Positions 40,060-49,256 of a DNA stretch of 64,000 nt are shown here, one piece after another. A program made the translations under genes and the position numbers. Position 1 is the stretch's first letter; each line of letters starts with the position of its first letter. Origin of the DNA: Roseiarcus sp963816065 (lineage in GTDB: Bacteria; Pseudomonadota; Alphaproteobacteria; Rhizobiales; Beijerinckiaceae); NCBI GenBank assembly GCA_963816065.1, contig CAWFJG010000029.1, forward strand, positions 1 through 64,000. The letters are read 5' to 3'. The notes beneath the pieces were generated by a model. The model worked only from the letters and a program-made list of their open reading frames with translations. It had not been told where the DNA came from and made no database searches.

Positions 40060-41309
40060 CCGTCCGCTATTCCGCTCTGACCATCCTGCGCCAAGGGCTT
40101 TCCGGCCATAAGGGCTGGCCGCAGGCCTGGCGCAAGGCGAGGCCGCAACCGGCCTACGACGTCATCATCGTCGGCGGAGGCGGACACGGCCTGGCCACGG
40201 CCTATTACCTGGCCAAGACCCACGGGCGCCGACGCGTGGCTGTGATCGAGAAGACTTACGTCGGCGGCGGCAACACCGGCCGCAACACCACCGTCGTCCG
40301 CTCGAACTACTTCTACTCCGAGTCGGTCGCGCTCTACGATCTCGCCCTCAGGCTTTACGAAGGCCTGTCGCGCGAGCTCAATTTCAACGTCATGCTGAGC
40401 CAGCGCGGCATCCTCAACGTCGCGCACACCCCGGCGCAGATGGAAATCGCCGCGCGCCTCGTCAACGCCATGCAACTCAACGGCGTCGACGCCGAGCTCT
40501 GGGGTCCCGATGAGGTCCGCAAGCGCCTGCCGCTGATGACCCAGTCGCTGAAGGCGCGCTACCTGCCGAACGGCGGCGTTTGGCATCCGCGCGGCGGCAC
40601 GGCGCGCCACGACGCGGTCGCCTGGGGTTACGCGCGGGCCGCCGACAGGCTCGGAGTTGACATCGTCGAGGACTGCGAAGTCACCGGCTTCGTCATGCAG
40701 AACGGGGCTTGCGTCGGGGTCGAGACCCCGAACGGCGAAATCCGGGCCGAGACGGTCGGCGTCGCGGTCGCCGGCCATTCGTCTCAGCTGATGGCCAAGG
40801 CGGGGGTCGCACTGCCGATCCACTCCTACACGTTGCAGGCGATGGTGAGCGAGCCGGTAAAGCCTTGTCTCGACATCGTGCTCCTGCATCTCGGCACCGG
40901 CACGTACGTCAGCCAGTCCGACAAGGGCGAACTCGTGTTCGGCGGCGGGCTCGACCGCGTCCCCTCGTACGGCCAGCGCGGCGCCCCGCCGACGCAGGAG
41001 ATCGTCGTCGCCGGCCTGACCGAGATGTTTCCCGCCTTCGGCCAGCTGAAGCTGATGCGCCAATGGGCAGGGGTCGTCGACGTCGTCCCGGATTCGTCGC
41101 CGATCATCGGGCCGGCGCCGGTTCGGGGGATTGTTCTCAACTGCGGCTGGGGCACCGGGGGGTTCAAGGCCATTCCGGCCGGCGGAACGCTGCTGGCCCA
41201 CCTGATCGCGACCGGAACCCATCACCCCATCAGCCGCCCATTCGACCTCGACCGCTTTCGGACCGGGCGCCTGATCGACGAGGCGGCTGGCTCGGGGATC
41301 GCGCATTGA
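40056..41309 (+). CDS. soxB: Sarcosine oxidase subunit beta
   Basis: The flavin-bearing beta subunit of heterotetrameric sarcosine oxidase, 417 aa. The complex converts sarcosine, O2 and tetrahydrofolate to glycine, H2O2 and methylene-THF. Signatures are the start RYSALTILRQGLSGHKGWP, Rossmann motif DVIIVGGGGHGLATAYYLA, NTGRNTTVVRSNYFY, the conserved GGVWHPRGGTARHDAVAWG (His region linked to covalent FMN in the family) and the terminal CGWGTGGFKAIPAGG. Normally soxB is followed directly by soxD, soxA and soxG; here those genes lie 14.4 kb downstream. Confidence 0.96.
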   Translation: MTVRYSALTILRQGLSGHKGWPQAWRKARPQPAYDVIIVGGGGHGLATAYYLAKTHGRRRVAVIEKTYVGGGNTGRNTTVVRSNYFYSESVALYDLALRLYEGLSRELNFNVMLSQRGILNVAHTPAQMEIAARLVNAMQLNGVDAELWGPDEVRKRLPLMTQSLKARYLPNGGVWHPRGGTARHDAVAWGYARAADRLGVDIVEDCEVTGFVMQNGACVGVETPNGEIRAETVGVAVAGHSSQLMAKAGVALPIHSYTLQAMVSEPVKPCLDIVLLHLGTGTYVSQSDKGELVFGGGLDRVPSYGQRGAPPTQEIVVAGLTEMFPAFGQLKLMRQWAGVVDVVPDSSPIIGPAPVRGIVLNCGWGTGGFKAIPAGGTLLAHLIATGTHHPISRPFDLDRFRTGRLIDEAAGSGIAH

Positions 41310-42264
41310 CTGAGGACCACCCGTTGTCCGCCGCCGCTCCGTTCGCCTAAGGCACCATTCCGTCCCGTTTCCCTTTCCTTCCAAAGGCTTCAATTTATTT
41401 CCGAGGCTCCTTCCGAAAATTTCCGGGCGCTTCCAAAAGTTGCAAAAAATTTCCGCAATTCTTGACTTATCAATGGGTTACGGTCAGCCTTGCAGCCTTG
41501 GCTGAAAAACCGTTCAGCCTCGCCTCTCGCGGCGCCGAGGCGAGCGTCAGACCCCGTGCGGCGGCGCCGTTGGGGAACGCCTTGTCCTCGTCGAACGCAC
41601 GAGCCGATCACTCCGCACTCCTTCTGCTTTCCGCTCATCCGAACATGAATAGCACATAAGATGGATAAGATCAAGAAAATGTCTTAAGATCTTGGATATC
41701 AATATCCTCGGGGCGCAGCCGCCAAAGTAGCATGCTCCTTCCCACGTCGCGCGTCCGCGATCGACGGACGAGTTCGACCGCTTGCTGTCCTTGCCGTTCA
41801 GCCCGGCAACAGGGCGAAGACCCCGGACGGCTGCGGGCGAAACGCGACACAGGCGCCATGTGCAGTGTCAACGAGGGCGAAGGCTTCATCTCCCGGCGGC
41901 CGATCCGCTGGCCGAGGGCGCCCGTTGCCGACGGGAGGGACGGGCGGCCGTCCTCGACGATTGGTCACGATGACGGCGCATGCCGCAAATCGGCGCAGAC
42001 GAGCACAGCCTTTGCTCATCTCCTCGCCTTGATTCTCCTCTTGAACCTGTAATGCTGACGCATGTCGGCTGCTGTCGTGGCCGGCCCGAATTTCTCGAAA
42101 GGAGCGAGTTCCGCTGCGCGGTCTGTCTGCAGCTCGCTGGCCCGTTTTCGCTGGCGGCTGAGGCAAGAAGGCCTGCGGCAGGCTGCGATCGAAGCCATGA
42201 GACGGCGCATGAACCTTGGCGGAACCGCGGCCGCCGTTGTTGCCCTTCCGAGGCGGCTAGCCGG
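41310..42264. other. Gene-poor region between soxB and the peptide transporter
   Basis: About 955 bp. Open frames exist on both strands but none shows a recognisable domain. The left part holds the GGAAA-motif cluster (41365-41460). An AT-rich patch at 41640-41710 contains the palindrome GGATAT-CA-ATATCC (41694-41707), likely regulatory. The soxD gene would normally sit here. Confidence 0.4.
41365..41460 (-). repeat. Cluster of GGAA/GGAAA motifs
   Basis: On the minus strand about eight GGAA(A) motifs recur every 9-16 bases (GGAAATTTT, TTTTGGAAGC, CCGGAAATTT, TCGGAAGG, TCGGAAATAA, TTTGGAAGGAAAGGGAAA). The pattern is conspicuous against the GC-rich background; significance is unknown. Confidence 0.45.
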
Positions 42265-43116
42265 ATGATGCGAATCGCCTGGGAAATCGCTCGCCGACCG
42301 TCCGCTTTCGTGGCTCTTGTCGTGATCGCCGCGGTGGTGACGGCAGCCATTCTCGCTCCCTTGATCGCGCCTTTCTCGCCGGACGCCCAGCCATTCGACG
42401 GCCTGACTGTGGAGGGCGCGCCACTGCCGCCGGGCCCGAAATACTGGCTCGGCACCGATACGCTCGGACGCGATCTCCTCTCCCGTCTGCTGTTCGGCGC
42501 CCGGACGTCGCTCACTATCGGCCTCGCGGCGAACGGTGTCGCGGTCCTGATCGGAGTGGCGGTCGGCCTGGCTGCGGGCTATCTCGGCGGTCTTGCCGGC
42601 AGCGCAATCATGCGATTCACCGATCTCATGATGGCGTTTCCGGCGTTGCTGCTGGCGATCGTGCTCGCGGCCCTCCTCCGCCCGAGCCTGTGGATCGTCG
42701 CCATGGTGATCGCGCTCGTGAACTGGGTCCAGGTCGCACGGATCGTCTTCACCGAGACGCGCGGACTGGTGGAGCGCGATTTCATCCTCGCCGAACGGTC
42801 CCTCGGCGCAGGACATATGCGCATCGTGGCGCTCCATATCGCGCCGCACCTCCTGCCGACCGCCATCGTGTGGGGAACGCTCGGAATCGCGACGACCGTG
42901 CTCCTCGAAGCGACCCTGTCGTTCCTTGGCGTCGGCGTTCAGCCGCCGCAGCCGTCCTGGGGAAACATTATCTACGAGAGCCAGAGCTACTTTCAGGCGG
43001 CGCCCTGGCTCGTCTTCATCCCGGGCGCGGTTATCCTGGCGACTGCGCTGTCCTTCAATCTCGTCGGCGACGCATTGCGTGACTTCCTCGACCCGACGCA
43101 GCGCGGACGCGGCTGA
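42265..43116 (+). CDS. ABC transporter permease, DppC/OppC type
   Basis: An inner-membrane permease of the peptide/nickel/opine family, about 283 aa. The start MMRIAWEIARRPSAFVALVVI gives a first membrane helix, followed by the family loop PGPKYWLGTDTLGRDLLSRLLFGAR. Five more helices and the cytoplasmic ATPase-contact loop AERSLGAGHMRIVALHIAPHLLPT follow, with the conserved end FNLVGDALRDFLDP. The stop overlaps the next ATG (TGATG). First gene of a five-gene transporter/formamidase operon; here DppC precedes DppB, the reverse of the common order. Confidence 0.93.
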   Translation: MMRIAWEIARRPSAFVALVVIAAVVTAAILAPLIAPFSPDAQPFDGLTVEGAPLPPGPKYWLGTDTLGRDLLSRLLFGARTSLTIGLAANGVAVLIGVAVGLAAGYLGGLAGSAIMRFTDLMMAFPALLLAIVLAALLRPSLWIVAMVIALVNWVQVARIVFTETRGLVERDFILAERSLGAGHMRIVALHIAPHLLPTAIVWGTLGIATTVLLEATLSFLGVGVQPPQPSWGNIIYESQSYFQAAPWLVFIPGAVILATALSFNLVGDALRDFLDPTQRGRG

Positions 43117-44036
43117 TGGCGGCCGTGCTCGCCCAAAGGGTCATACAGTCCGCCGGAGTGCTGCTCGGCGTCGCCATCATCACCTTCCTGTTGCTTCATT
43201 ACCTCCCGGCGGATCCGGCGGCCCTGGTCGCCGGGCGCAGCGCCAACGCCCAAATGATCGCCAGCGTCCGCCACCAGCTTGGGCTCGACCTGCCGCTGCC
43301 CCTCCAGTTCTGGCGTTACCTGTCCGGAATTCTCCACGGCGATCTCGGCCGTTCCTACATCCAGCGCAGCCCGGTCATGACCCTGATCGCGGCGCGCATT
43401 CCGGCGACCCTCGTGCTGATGGCTTGCGGCATCCTGGTCGAGGTCGTGATCGGATTGACTTTCGGGGTGATCGCCGCTCTGCGCCGCAACGGCCTGGTGG
43501 ACAGGACGGTGATGATGTTCGCCTTCGTCGGCGTGTCGTCGCCGCAGTTCGTGGTCGCATTGCTGCTGCTTTATGTGTTCGCCGCGCAACTCGGCTGGTT
43601 TCCGATGAGCGGCTACGGCACGCCGTCGCATGTGGTCCTGCCCGCGCTCACCCTCGGCCTGCTCGGAGCGGGCTGGTACGCGCGGATGGTGCGCTCGGCG
43701 ATGATCGACGTGCTCCACCAGGATTATGTCCGCACGGCCCGCGCCAAGGGCCTCGCCGGCTCGCGCGTCGTCCTTCGGCACGCGCTCCCCAACGCGCTTC
43801 TGCCTATCGTCGCCATGATCGGCATCGACATCGGTCAGTTCATGGGCGGGGTGGTGGTGGTCGAGGCGGTCTACGGTTGGCCCGGCATCGGCCAACTCGC
43901 TTGGCAGGCGATTCAACAGGCGGACGTTCCGATTATCATGGGCGTCACCCTGGTCTCGTCCCTGGCGATCATCCTCGGCAACCTGCTCGCCGATCTCATT
44001 GCCCCCCTGCTCGATCCGAAGATTCGGGTCCGATGA
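43116..44036 (+). CDS. ABC transporter permease, DppB/OppB type
   Basis: A 306-aa partner permease of the same importer. It has the N-terminal helix VIQSAGVLLGVAIITFLLLHYLPADPAALVAG, the family block RHQLGLDLPLPLQFWRYLSG, a HGDLGRSYIQRSPV loop, and the ATPase-contact motif TARAKGLAGSRVVLRHALPNALLP, ending APLLDPKIRVR. Six membrane segments are visible. It is followed 19 bp later by the binding-protein gene. Confidence 0.94.
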   Translation: MAAVLAQRVIQSAGVLLGVAIITFLLLHYLPADPAALVAGRSANAQMIASVRHQLGLDLPLPLQFWRYLSGILHGDLGRSYIQRSPVMTLIAARIPATLVLMACGILVEVVIGLTFGVIAALRRNGLVDRTVMMFAFVGVSSPQFVVALLLLYVFAAQLGWFPMSGYGTPSHVVLPALTLGLLGAGWYARMVRSAMIDVLHQDYVRTARAKGLAGSRVVLRHALPNALLPIVAMIGIDIGQFMGGVVVVEAVYGWPGIGQLAWQAIQQADVPIIMGVTLVSSLAIILGNLLADLIAPLLDPKIRVR

Positions 44037-44055
44037 GCGCAAACAAGGAGTTGTC

Positions 44056-45675
44056 ATGTCCAGAAGTTGGTTGATGGGAGCCGCCACGGCGCTGCTTTTC
44101 GCCGCGAGCCTCGCAGGCCCGGCCTCGGCCGACGCGCCGCACCAAGGCGGTACGATCGTCGTCACTTACAAAGACGACATCGCGACGCTCGATCCGGCGA
44201 TCGGTTACGATTGGCAGAACTGGTCGATGATCAACAGCCTGTTCTCGCGCCTCGTCGATTACAGGTTCGGCACGACCGAACTCGCTCCCTCCCTCGCCGA
44301 CAGTTGGACTGTGTCGCCCGACGGTCTCGTCTATACGTTCAAGATTGACCCGAAGGCCAAGTTCACCAACGGTCGAAAGGTGACCGCCGCGGACGTCAAA
44401 TATTCGATCGAGCGGGCGGTCAATCCGAAGACCCAAGGACCCGGCGGCGGCTTCTACCACTCGATCGTCGGCCAGGACAAAATGGCCGACGGCTCGGCTT
44501 CGACCATTTCCGGCATCGAGGCGGTCGACGACTCCACCATCAGGTTCACGCTGAGCCAGCCGGACGCGACCTTTCTCAATGTCCTCGCGCTGAACTTCGC
44601 CTCCGCCGTGCCAAAGGAGGCCGTCGAGGCCGAAGGCGCGGATTTCGGCAAGAAGCCCGTGGGCTCGGGCGGGTTCAAGCTCGATGAATGGGTTTCGGGC
44701 CAGCGCCTCGTCTTTTCGCGCAATCCCAACTATTTCCGCGATCGCGCCAATCTCGATGGCTTCAAGGTCGAGATCGGCCAGGAGCCGTTGGTTGCGATCC
44801 TCAGGCTGCAGAAGGGCGAAGTGGATATCGCCGGCGATGGCATTCCGCCCGCCAAGTACCTCGAGATGAAGAACGCGCCCGACGCGAAGGACATGATCGT
44901 CGATCGCGACCAACTCGAGACGAGCTACGTCACGATCAACGTGACGAAGAAGCCGCTTGACGACGTCCGCGTCCGCAAGGCGATCAACATGGCGATCAAC
45001 AAGGACCGGATCGTCCGCATCATCAACGGCCGTGCGACGCCCGCGGGCCAGGTTCTGCCGCCGCTGATGCCGGGCTACGACCACGCCTACAAGGGCTATC
45101 CCTACGACGTCGAGGGCGCGAAGAAGCTGATGGCGGACGCCGGCCTGAAGGACGGCTTCTCGACCACGCTCTACGCCATGAACACGGATCCCAACCCGCG
45201 GATCGCCCAGGCGCTCCAGCAGGACCTGGCGGCGATCGGCATCAAGGCCGAGATCAAGGCGCTGGCGCAACCGGAGGTGATTGCGGCCGGAGGCAATAAG
45301 GAAGAGTCGGCTCTGACGTGGTCGGGCGGCATGGGTTGGATCGCCGATTTTCCCGACCCGTCCGACTTCTACGGTCCGATCCTCGGGTGTGGCGGCGCGG
45401 TCGCCGGCGGATGGAACTGGTCGTGGTTCTGCGACAAGAGGTTCGAGGACCGTGCGACCAAGGCGGACGCCATGTCGAAGCCTGAGCAGAAGGACGAGCG
45501 GTACAAGGTGTGGGCGCAGATCTTCACCGATATCCAGGAGCAGCAGGCGCCATGGGCGCCTGTCTTCAACGAGCGTCGGGTTGTCGCGAAGGCGAAGCGG
45601 ATGGGCGGACCGGACGAGATCTACATCGATCCAACCCGCGTGATCGACTACGAGGCGATCTACATCAACCCATGA
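44056..45675 (+). CDS. ABC transporter substrate-binding protein, family 5 (peptide/amide)
   Basis: A 539-aa periplasmic solute-binding protein of the oligopeptide/nickel family. The signal peptide is MGAATALLFAASLAGPASA. Mature blocks are GGTIVVTYKDDIATLDPAIGYDW, PSLADSWTVSPDGLVYTFKI, FTNGRKVTAADVKYSIERA, and a late LRLQKGEVDIAGDGIP. It ends DPTRVIDYEAIYINP. The adjacent formamidase suggests that the ligand may be an amide or short peptide yielding formamide; that is inference. Confidence 0.92.
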   Translation: MSRSWLMGAATALLFAASLAGPASADAPHQGGTIVVTYKDDIATLDPAIGYDWQNWSMINSLFSRLVDYRFGTTELAPSLADSWTVSPDGLVYTFKIDPKAKFTNGRKVTAADVKYSIERAVNPKTQGPGGGFYHSIVGQDKMADGSASTISGIEAVDDSTIRFTLSQPDATFLNVLALNFASAVPKEAVEAEGADFGKKPVGSGGFKLDEWVSGQRLVFSRNPNYFRDRANLDGFKVEIGQEPLVAILRLQKGEVDIAGDGIPPAKYLEMKNAPDAKDMIVDRDQLETSYVTINVTKKPLDDVRVRKAINMAINKDRIVRIINGRATPAGQVLPPLMPGYDHAYKGYPYDVEGAKKLMADAGLKDGFSTTLYAMNTDPNPRIAQALQQDLAAIGIKAEIKALAQPEVIAAGGNKEESALTWSGGMGWIADFPDPSDFYGPILGCGGAVAGGWNWSWFCDKRFEDRATKADAMSKPEQKDERYKVWAQIFTDIQEQQAPWAPVFNERRVVAKAKRMGGPDEIYIDPTRVIDYEAIYINP

Positions 45676-45789
45676 CGGGTCGCGGCGTCGGCGCTCCCCA
45701 TGAGCGATGCGGGAGCCGCGAGACGGGAAGCGTCGGGCCTACCGCTCCTCGAGCTTCGCCGACGAGCTTTTGAAGGGAACTCCTATGGT

Positions 45790-45881
45790 TGTCATGCCCG
45801 CGCACACGCGGGCATCCAGGGCCGCGGAGAATGTGCATTTGGCGCGGGGGCCTTGAATCCCCCGCTTTCGCGGGGATGACA
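45790..45881. repeat. REP-like double-hairpin element
   Basis: Two hairpins, TGCCCGCG-CACA-CGCGGGCA and CCCCGC-TTTC-GCGGGG, are flanked by outer near-complementary ends TGTCATGCCCGCG and CGCGGGGATGACA. Same type as the hairpin at 30192. It sits in the 298-bp gap before the formamidase gene, which otherwise shows no gene. Confidence 0.7.
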
Positions 45882-45973
45882 TCAAGGGAGACGTTCCGCT
45901 TACCGAGCGGCGCCGAACTCTGTCTGGGAAATACTCTTTGACGTCAGCAACAAGACTGTAAGGACATGAAACC

Positions 45974-46918
45974 ATGTGCGTCGTCTGCAATTACACGGTC
46001 CACCGAAAGGACCACAATTTTGCCTGGAGCCGCGATTTCGCCCCCGCGCTGACGTGCAAGCCGGGCGAGACGATCCATTTCGAATGCCTCGACTCTGGCG
46101 CCGGTCATTTTACCCGCGAATTGACGGTGGCGGACGTCGCGACCGTCGACTTCGCCAAGGTCAACCCCGTGACCGGCCCAGTTTTCATCGACGGCGCCGA
46201 GCCCGGCGACGCGGTGAAAATCACCTTCCACAAATTCATCCCGTCGGGCGTCGGCTGGACGGCCAATATCCCCGGCTTCGGCCTGCTGGCCGATCAGTTC
46301 CCGGACCCGGCGCTCCACATTTGGTCCTATGACGCTCAAACGATGGCGCCGGCCCTGTACGGTCCGAAGGGCCGTGTGCCGCTCAAGGCCTTCGCCGGCG
46401 AGATCGGCCTCGCGCCCGCCGAGCCCGGCCGCCATTCGGTCGTCCCTCCGCGCGCGGTCGGCGGCAATCTCGACATCCGGGACTTGAGCGAGGGCGCGAT
46501 CCTCTATCTACCGGTCGAGGTCGCCGGCGGCCTGTTCTCGATCGGCGACACCCATGCCGCGCAAGGCGACGGCGAGGTGTGCGGCACTGCGATCGAAAGC
46601 CAGATGGACGTCGAGCTGACGCTCGATCTGGTGAAGGGCGCCAATCTCAAGAGTCCGCGATTCACAACTCCGGGCCCGGTCAGCCGCCATCTCGACGGGG
46701 CCGGCTATGAAGCGACGACCGGCGTCGGCCCCGATTTGATGACGGCGGCGCGCGAGGCGGTGTCGCGCATGGTCGATCTGATTGCGTCCGAGCACGGCTT
46801 GAATCCGGTCGACGCCTATATGCTTCTTTCCGTGTGTGGAGACTTGCGAATCAGCGAGATCGTCGATCAGCCGAACTGGGTTGTGTCGTTCTATTTTCCC
46901 CGCATCGTCTTCTCGTGA
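45974..46918 (+). CDS. Acetamidase/formamidase (FmdA family)
   Basis: A 314-aa amidase hydrolysing formamide or acetamide to ammonia plus formate or acetate. It matches the family in order: NFAWSRDFAPALTCKPGETIHFECLDSGAG, then VTGPVFIDGAEPGDAVKITF, GRHSVVPPRAVGGNLDIRDL, and the metal-site-like GDTHAAQGDGEVCGTAIES, ending VDAYMLLSVCGDLRISEIVDQPN. Its TGA overlaps the GTG of the transporter ATPase gene, so uptake and hydrolysis are translationally coupled. Confidence 0.95.
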   Translation: MCVVCNYTVHRKDHNFAWSRDFAPALTCKPGETIHFECLDSGAGHFTRELTVADVATVDFAKVNPVTGPVFIDGAEPGDAVKITFHKFIPSGVGWTANIPGFGLLADQFPDPALHIWSYDAQTMAPALYGPKGRVPLKAFAGEIGLAPAEPGRHSVVPPRAVGGNLDIRDLSEGAILYLPVEVAGGLFSIGDTHAAQGDGEVCGTAIESQMDVELTLDLVKGANLKSPRFTTPGPVSRHLDGAGYEATTGVGPDLMTAAREAVSRMVDLIASEHGLNPVDAYMLLSVCGDLRISEIVDQPNWVVSFYFPRIVFS

Positions 46919-48600
46919 CGAACACGCAAATCCGGCGGCCAATCCTTGCTGTCGAGGGCCTTTCGATCGACGCGCGCACGCCCGAGGGCCTGCGGCCGGT
47001 GCTGGAGGATGTGAGCTTTTCGATCGAGGCCGGCGAGACCCTGTGTCTCGCCGGCGAATCCGGATCCGGAAAATCCCTGACAGCGCTTTCGATCATGCGG
47101 CTTCTGTCGGCGTCGCTGAAACAGCGCGCCGGTTCGATCCAGCTCGCGGGACGCGAGCTGACGAGCTTGAGCGAGCGGGCAATGCGCGGCGTGCGCGGCG
47201 GCGAGATCGCAATGATCTTCCAGGAGCCGATGACTTCGCTCAATCCCGTCATGACCGTTGGCGCGCAACTCACCGAGGCCATCCGCACGCATGGCGCCGC
47301 TACCGAAGAAGGCGCGGAGGCGCGCGCGCGGCGCATGCTCGACGCCGTGCACATCACCGAGGCCGCCCGTCGCATGGGTCAATATCCGCACGAGCTTTCC
47401 GGCGGCATGCGGCAACGCGTGATGATTGCCATGGCGTTGTCGTGCCGTCCCAAAGTGCTGATCGCTGACGAACCGACGACCGCCCTCGACGTCACTGTCC
47501 AGGCGCAGATCCTGACCCTGATGCGCGAGTTGAGAAGAGAATTCGCCTCGGCGATCCTCCTCATCACCCACGATATGGGCGTGGTCGCCGAAATGGCCGA
47601 CCGCGTCGCGATGCTCAAATCAGGCCGGTTGATCGAGCACGGCTCCACGGTCGATATTTTCGAGCGCCCGCGCGAGCCTCACACCCGCGAGTTGCTCGAC
47701 GCCGTGCCGCGGCTCGGCGCTTTCGCAGGCACAGACGGGCCGCCGCGAGTCACGTCATCTTTGGACCGCGCGTCGCCGCCGGAGCCCATTTTGCTCGTCA
47801 GCGATCTCCAGGTGACCTATGGCGGCCGCGCTGGCTGGTTCGGCCGCCGCGCTGCTTCTGCGCCGACCGTCAAGGGAGTCAGCTTCGAGATCCGCGCCGG
47901 ACGCACCCTGGGTGTCGTCGGCGAGAGCGGCTCAGGCAAGTCGACGATCGGCAAGGCGGTGCTGGGCCTCGTTCCGTTCACTGGCCAGGTGGCTATCGAT
48001 GGCGTTGAGATCGCGGGCTTGTCAGCCGCCGAGATGAAGCCGGTGCGCGGTAAGGCGCAGATGATTTTTCAGGATCCGTACGCTTCCCTGGACCCGCGCA
48101 TGTCGACGGGCTCAGCCATCGCGGAACCGCTGGTCATACACCGGGTCGGAAGCGCCGCGGAAAGGCGCGACCGCGTCGCGATGCTGTTGAAGCGGGTGCG
48201 TCTGTCGCCGGACCACGCGAGCCGCTATCCGCACGAGTTTTCTGGCGGGCAGCGGCAGCGCATTTGCATCGCCCGAGCGCTCGCGCTCGAACCGCGCCTC
48301 ATCGTGGCGGACGAAAGCGTGTCGGCGCTCGACGTGTCCGTGCGCGGCCAGGTCCTCGATCTGCTCCTCGAACTTCAGGAAGAGTTGGGCCTCGCCTATC
48401 TGTTCATCTCGCACGACATGGCCGTGGTGGAGCGGATGAGCCACGATGTCGCCGTGATGCGCGACGGCGCTTTCGTTGAATACGGTTCAAGACGCCGCGT
48501 GTTTGAAAACCCGTGCGAGGACTACACGAAAGCGCTGATGAAGGCCGTTCCGGTTCCCATTCCTCGACAAGAACGGAGCCTTGCGGACGAGAAGACCTGA
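46915..48600 (+). CDS. Dipeptide-type ABC transporter, fused DppD-DppF ATP-binding protein
   Basis: A 561-aa duplicated ATPase. Domain 1 has Walker A GESGSGKSLTAL, signature LSGGMRQRVMIAMAL and Walker B VLIADEPTTALD. Domain 2 starts near residue 290 with Walker A GESGSGKSTIGKAV, signature FSGGQRQRICIARAL and Walker B LIVADESVSALD. In the usual layout these are separate DppD and DppF proteins; here one chain drives the importer. Starts with GTG overlapping the formamidase stop. In Walker B of domain 2 the usual Pro after DE is Ser (DESVSALD), which is known in DppF-type subunits. Confidence 0.94.
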   Translation: MTNTQIRRPILAVEGLSIDARTPEGLRPVLEDVSFSIEAGETLCLAGESGSGKSLTALSIMRLLSASLKQRAGSIQLAGRELTSLSERAMRGVRGGEIAMIFQEPMTSLNPVMTVGAQLTEAIRTHGAATEEGAEARARRMLDAVHITEAARRMGQYPHELSGGMRQRVMIAMALSCRPKVLIADEPTTALDVTVQAQILTLMRELRREFASAILLITHDMGVVAEMADRVAMLKSGRLIEHGSTVDIFERPREPHTRELLDAVPRLGAFAGTDGPPRVTSSLDRASPPEPILLVSDLQVTYGGRAGWFGRRAASAPTVKGVSFEIRAGRTLGVVGESGSGKSTIGKAVLGLVPFTGQVAIDGVEIAGLSAAEMKPVRGKAQMIFQDPYASLDPRMSTGSAIAEPLVIHRVGSAAERRDRVAMLLKRVRLSPDHASRYPHEFSGGQRQRICIARALALEPRLIVADESVSALDVSVRGQVLDLLLELQEELGLAYLFISHDMAVVERMSHDVAVMRDGAFVEYGSRRRVFENPCEDYTKALMKAVPVPIPRQERSLADEKT

Positions 48601-48839
48601 TGTGCAGCGATATACCTGCTCACCTCTCCTGCGGAGGGCCGTAGAGCGACGAGCGTTGGCGCAACGCCGGCCCTGATCCGCGTCAATGGCGACGGCCAGG
48701 ATGTGGGTCCTCAGAGGATACCGCTGCGCTTCACCCGGCCCGGTCGTTGCGCCGGAACTATCGGCCTGTCCTAATCCGACCAAAATCCTCGATCGAAATG
48801 GCTGGCGCGCCTGTTCGGCGCCGGATAGATGGGAAACGT

Positions 48840-49256
48840 ATGAGCGCCAGCGGCCACACTCTCGCCGGACGCTGCTATTGCGGCGCTGTCAGCTACGCGG
48901 TGGCGGACGAATTCCTCTACGCCGCAAACTGTCATTGCTCGAACTGCCGGCGCACGACCGGCGCGGCCTTCAAGCCGTTCGCTGGCATCGAGCGGGAGAA
49001 GCTGACGGTCACCGGCGGCGCCGACGCCATCTTGAGGTTTGGCGAGGACGCGGCGCACGACGCGCATTGCAAGGTCTGCGGCTCGCTTCTCTATTCTCTG
49101 GTGCGCAACGGCGCTTTTGTCCATGTCGCGATGGGAACGCTCGTTGACGGTCCCGCCATTCGACCGACCCATCACATCTTCGTCGGCTCGAAGGCGCCAT
49201 GGTTCACGATCACGGACGGCCTGCCGCAATACGAGGAGCATGTCGTGGCGTCATGA
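48840..49256 (+). CDS. GFA family (glutathione-dependent formaldehyde-activating-like) protein
   Basis: A 138-aa zinc-binding protein of the GFA/CENP-V fold. Cys ligands appear in GRCYCGAVSYAV, NCHCSNCRRTTGAAFK and HCKVCGSLLYSLV, the complete family set, followed by VAMGTLVDGPAIRPTHHIFVGSKAPWF. The family name comes from Gfa of Paracoccus, which promotes glutathione-formaldehyde adduct formation; many members have other roles. A formaldehyde-linked role would fit the nearby sarcosine and dimethylglycine oxidising genes. Starts at the ATG at 48840 after GGGA. Confidence 0.9.
   Translation: MSASGHTLAGRCYCGAVSYAVADEFLYAANCHCSNCRRTTGAAFKPFAGIEREKLTVTGGADAILRFGEDAAHDAHCKVCGSLLYSLVRNGAFVHVAMGTLVDGPAIRPTHHIFVGSKAPWFTITDGLPQYEEHVVAS

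Noticed and set aside
41390..41889. Two small minus-strand open frames as genes
   Set aside because: They are mainly translations of GGAAA-type and GC-rich sequence with no domain, and ribosome sites are weak.
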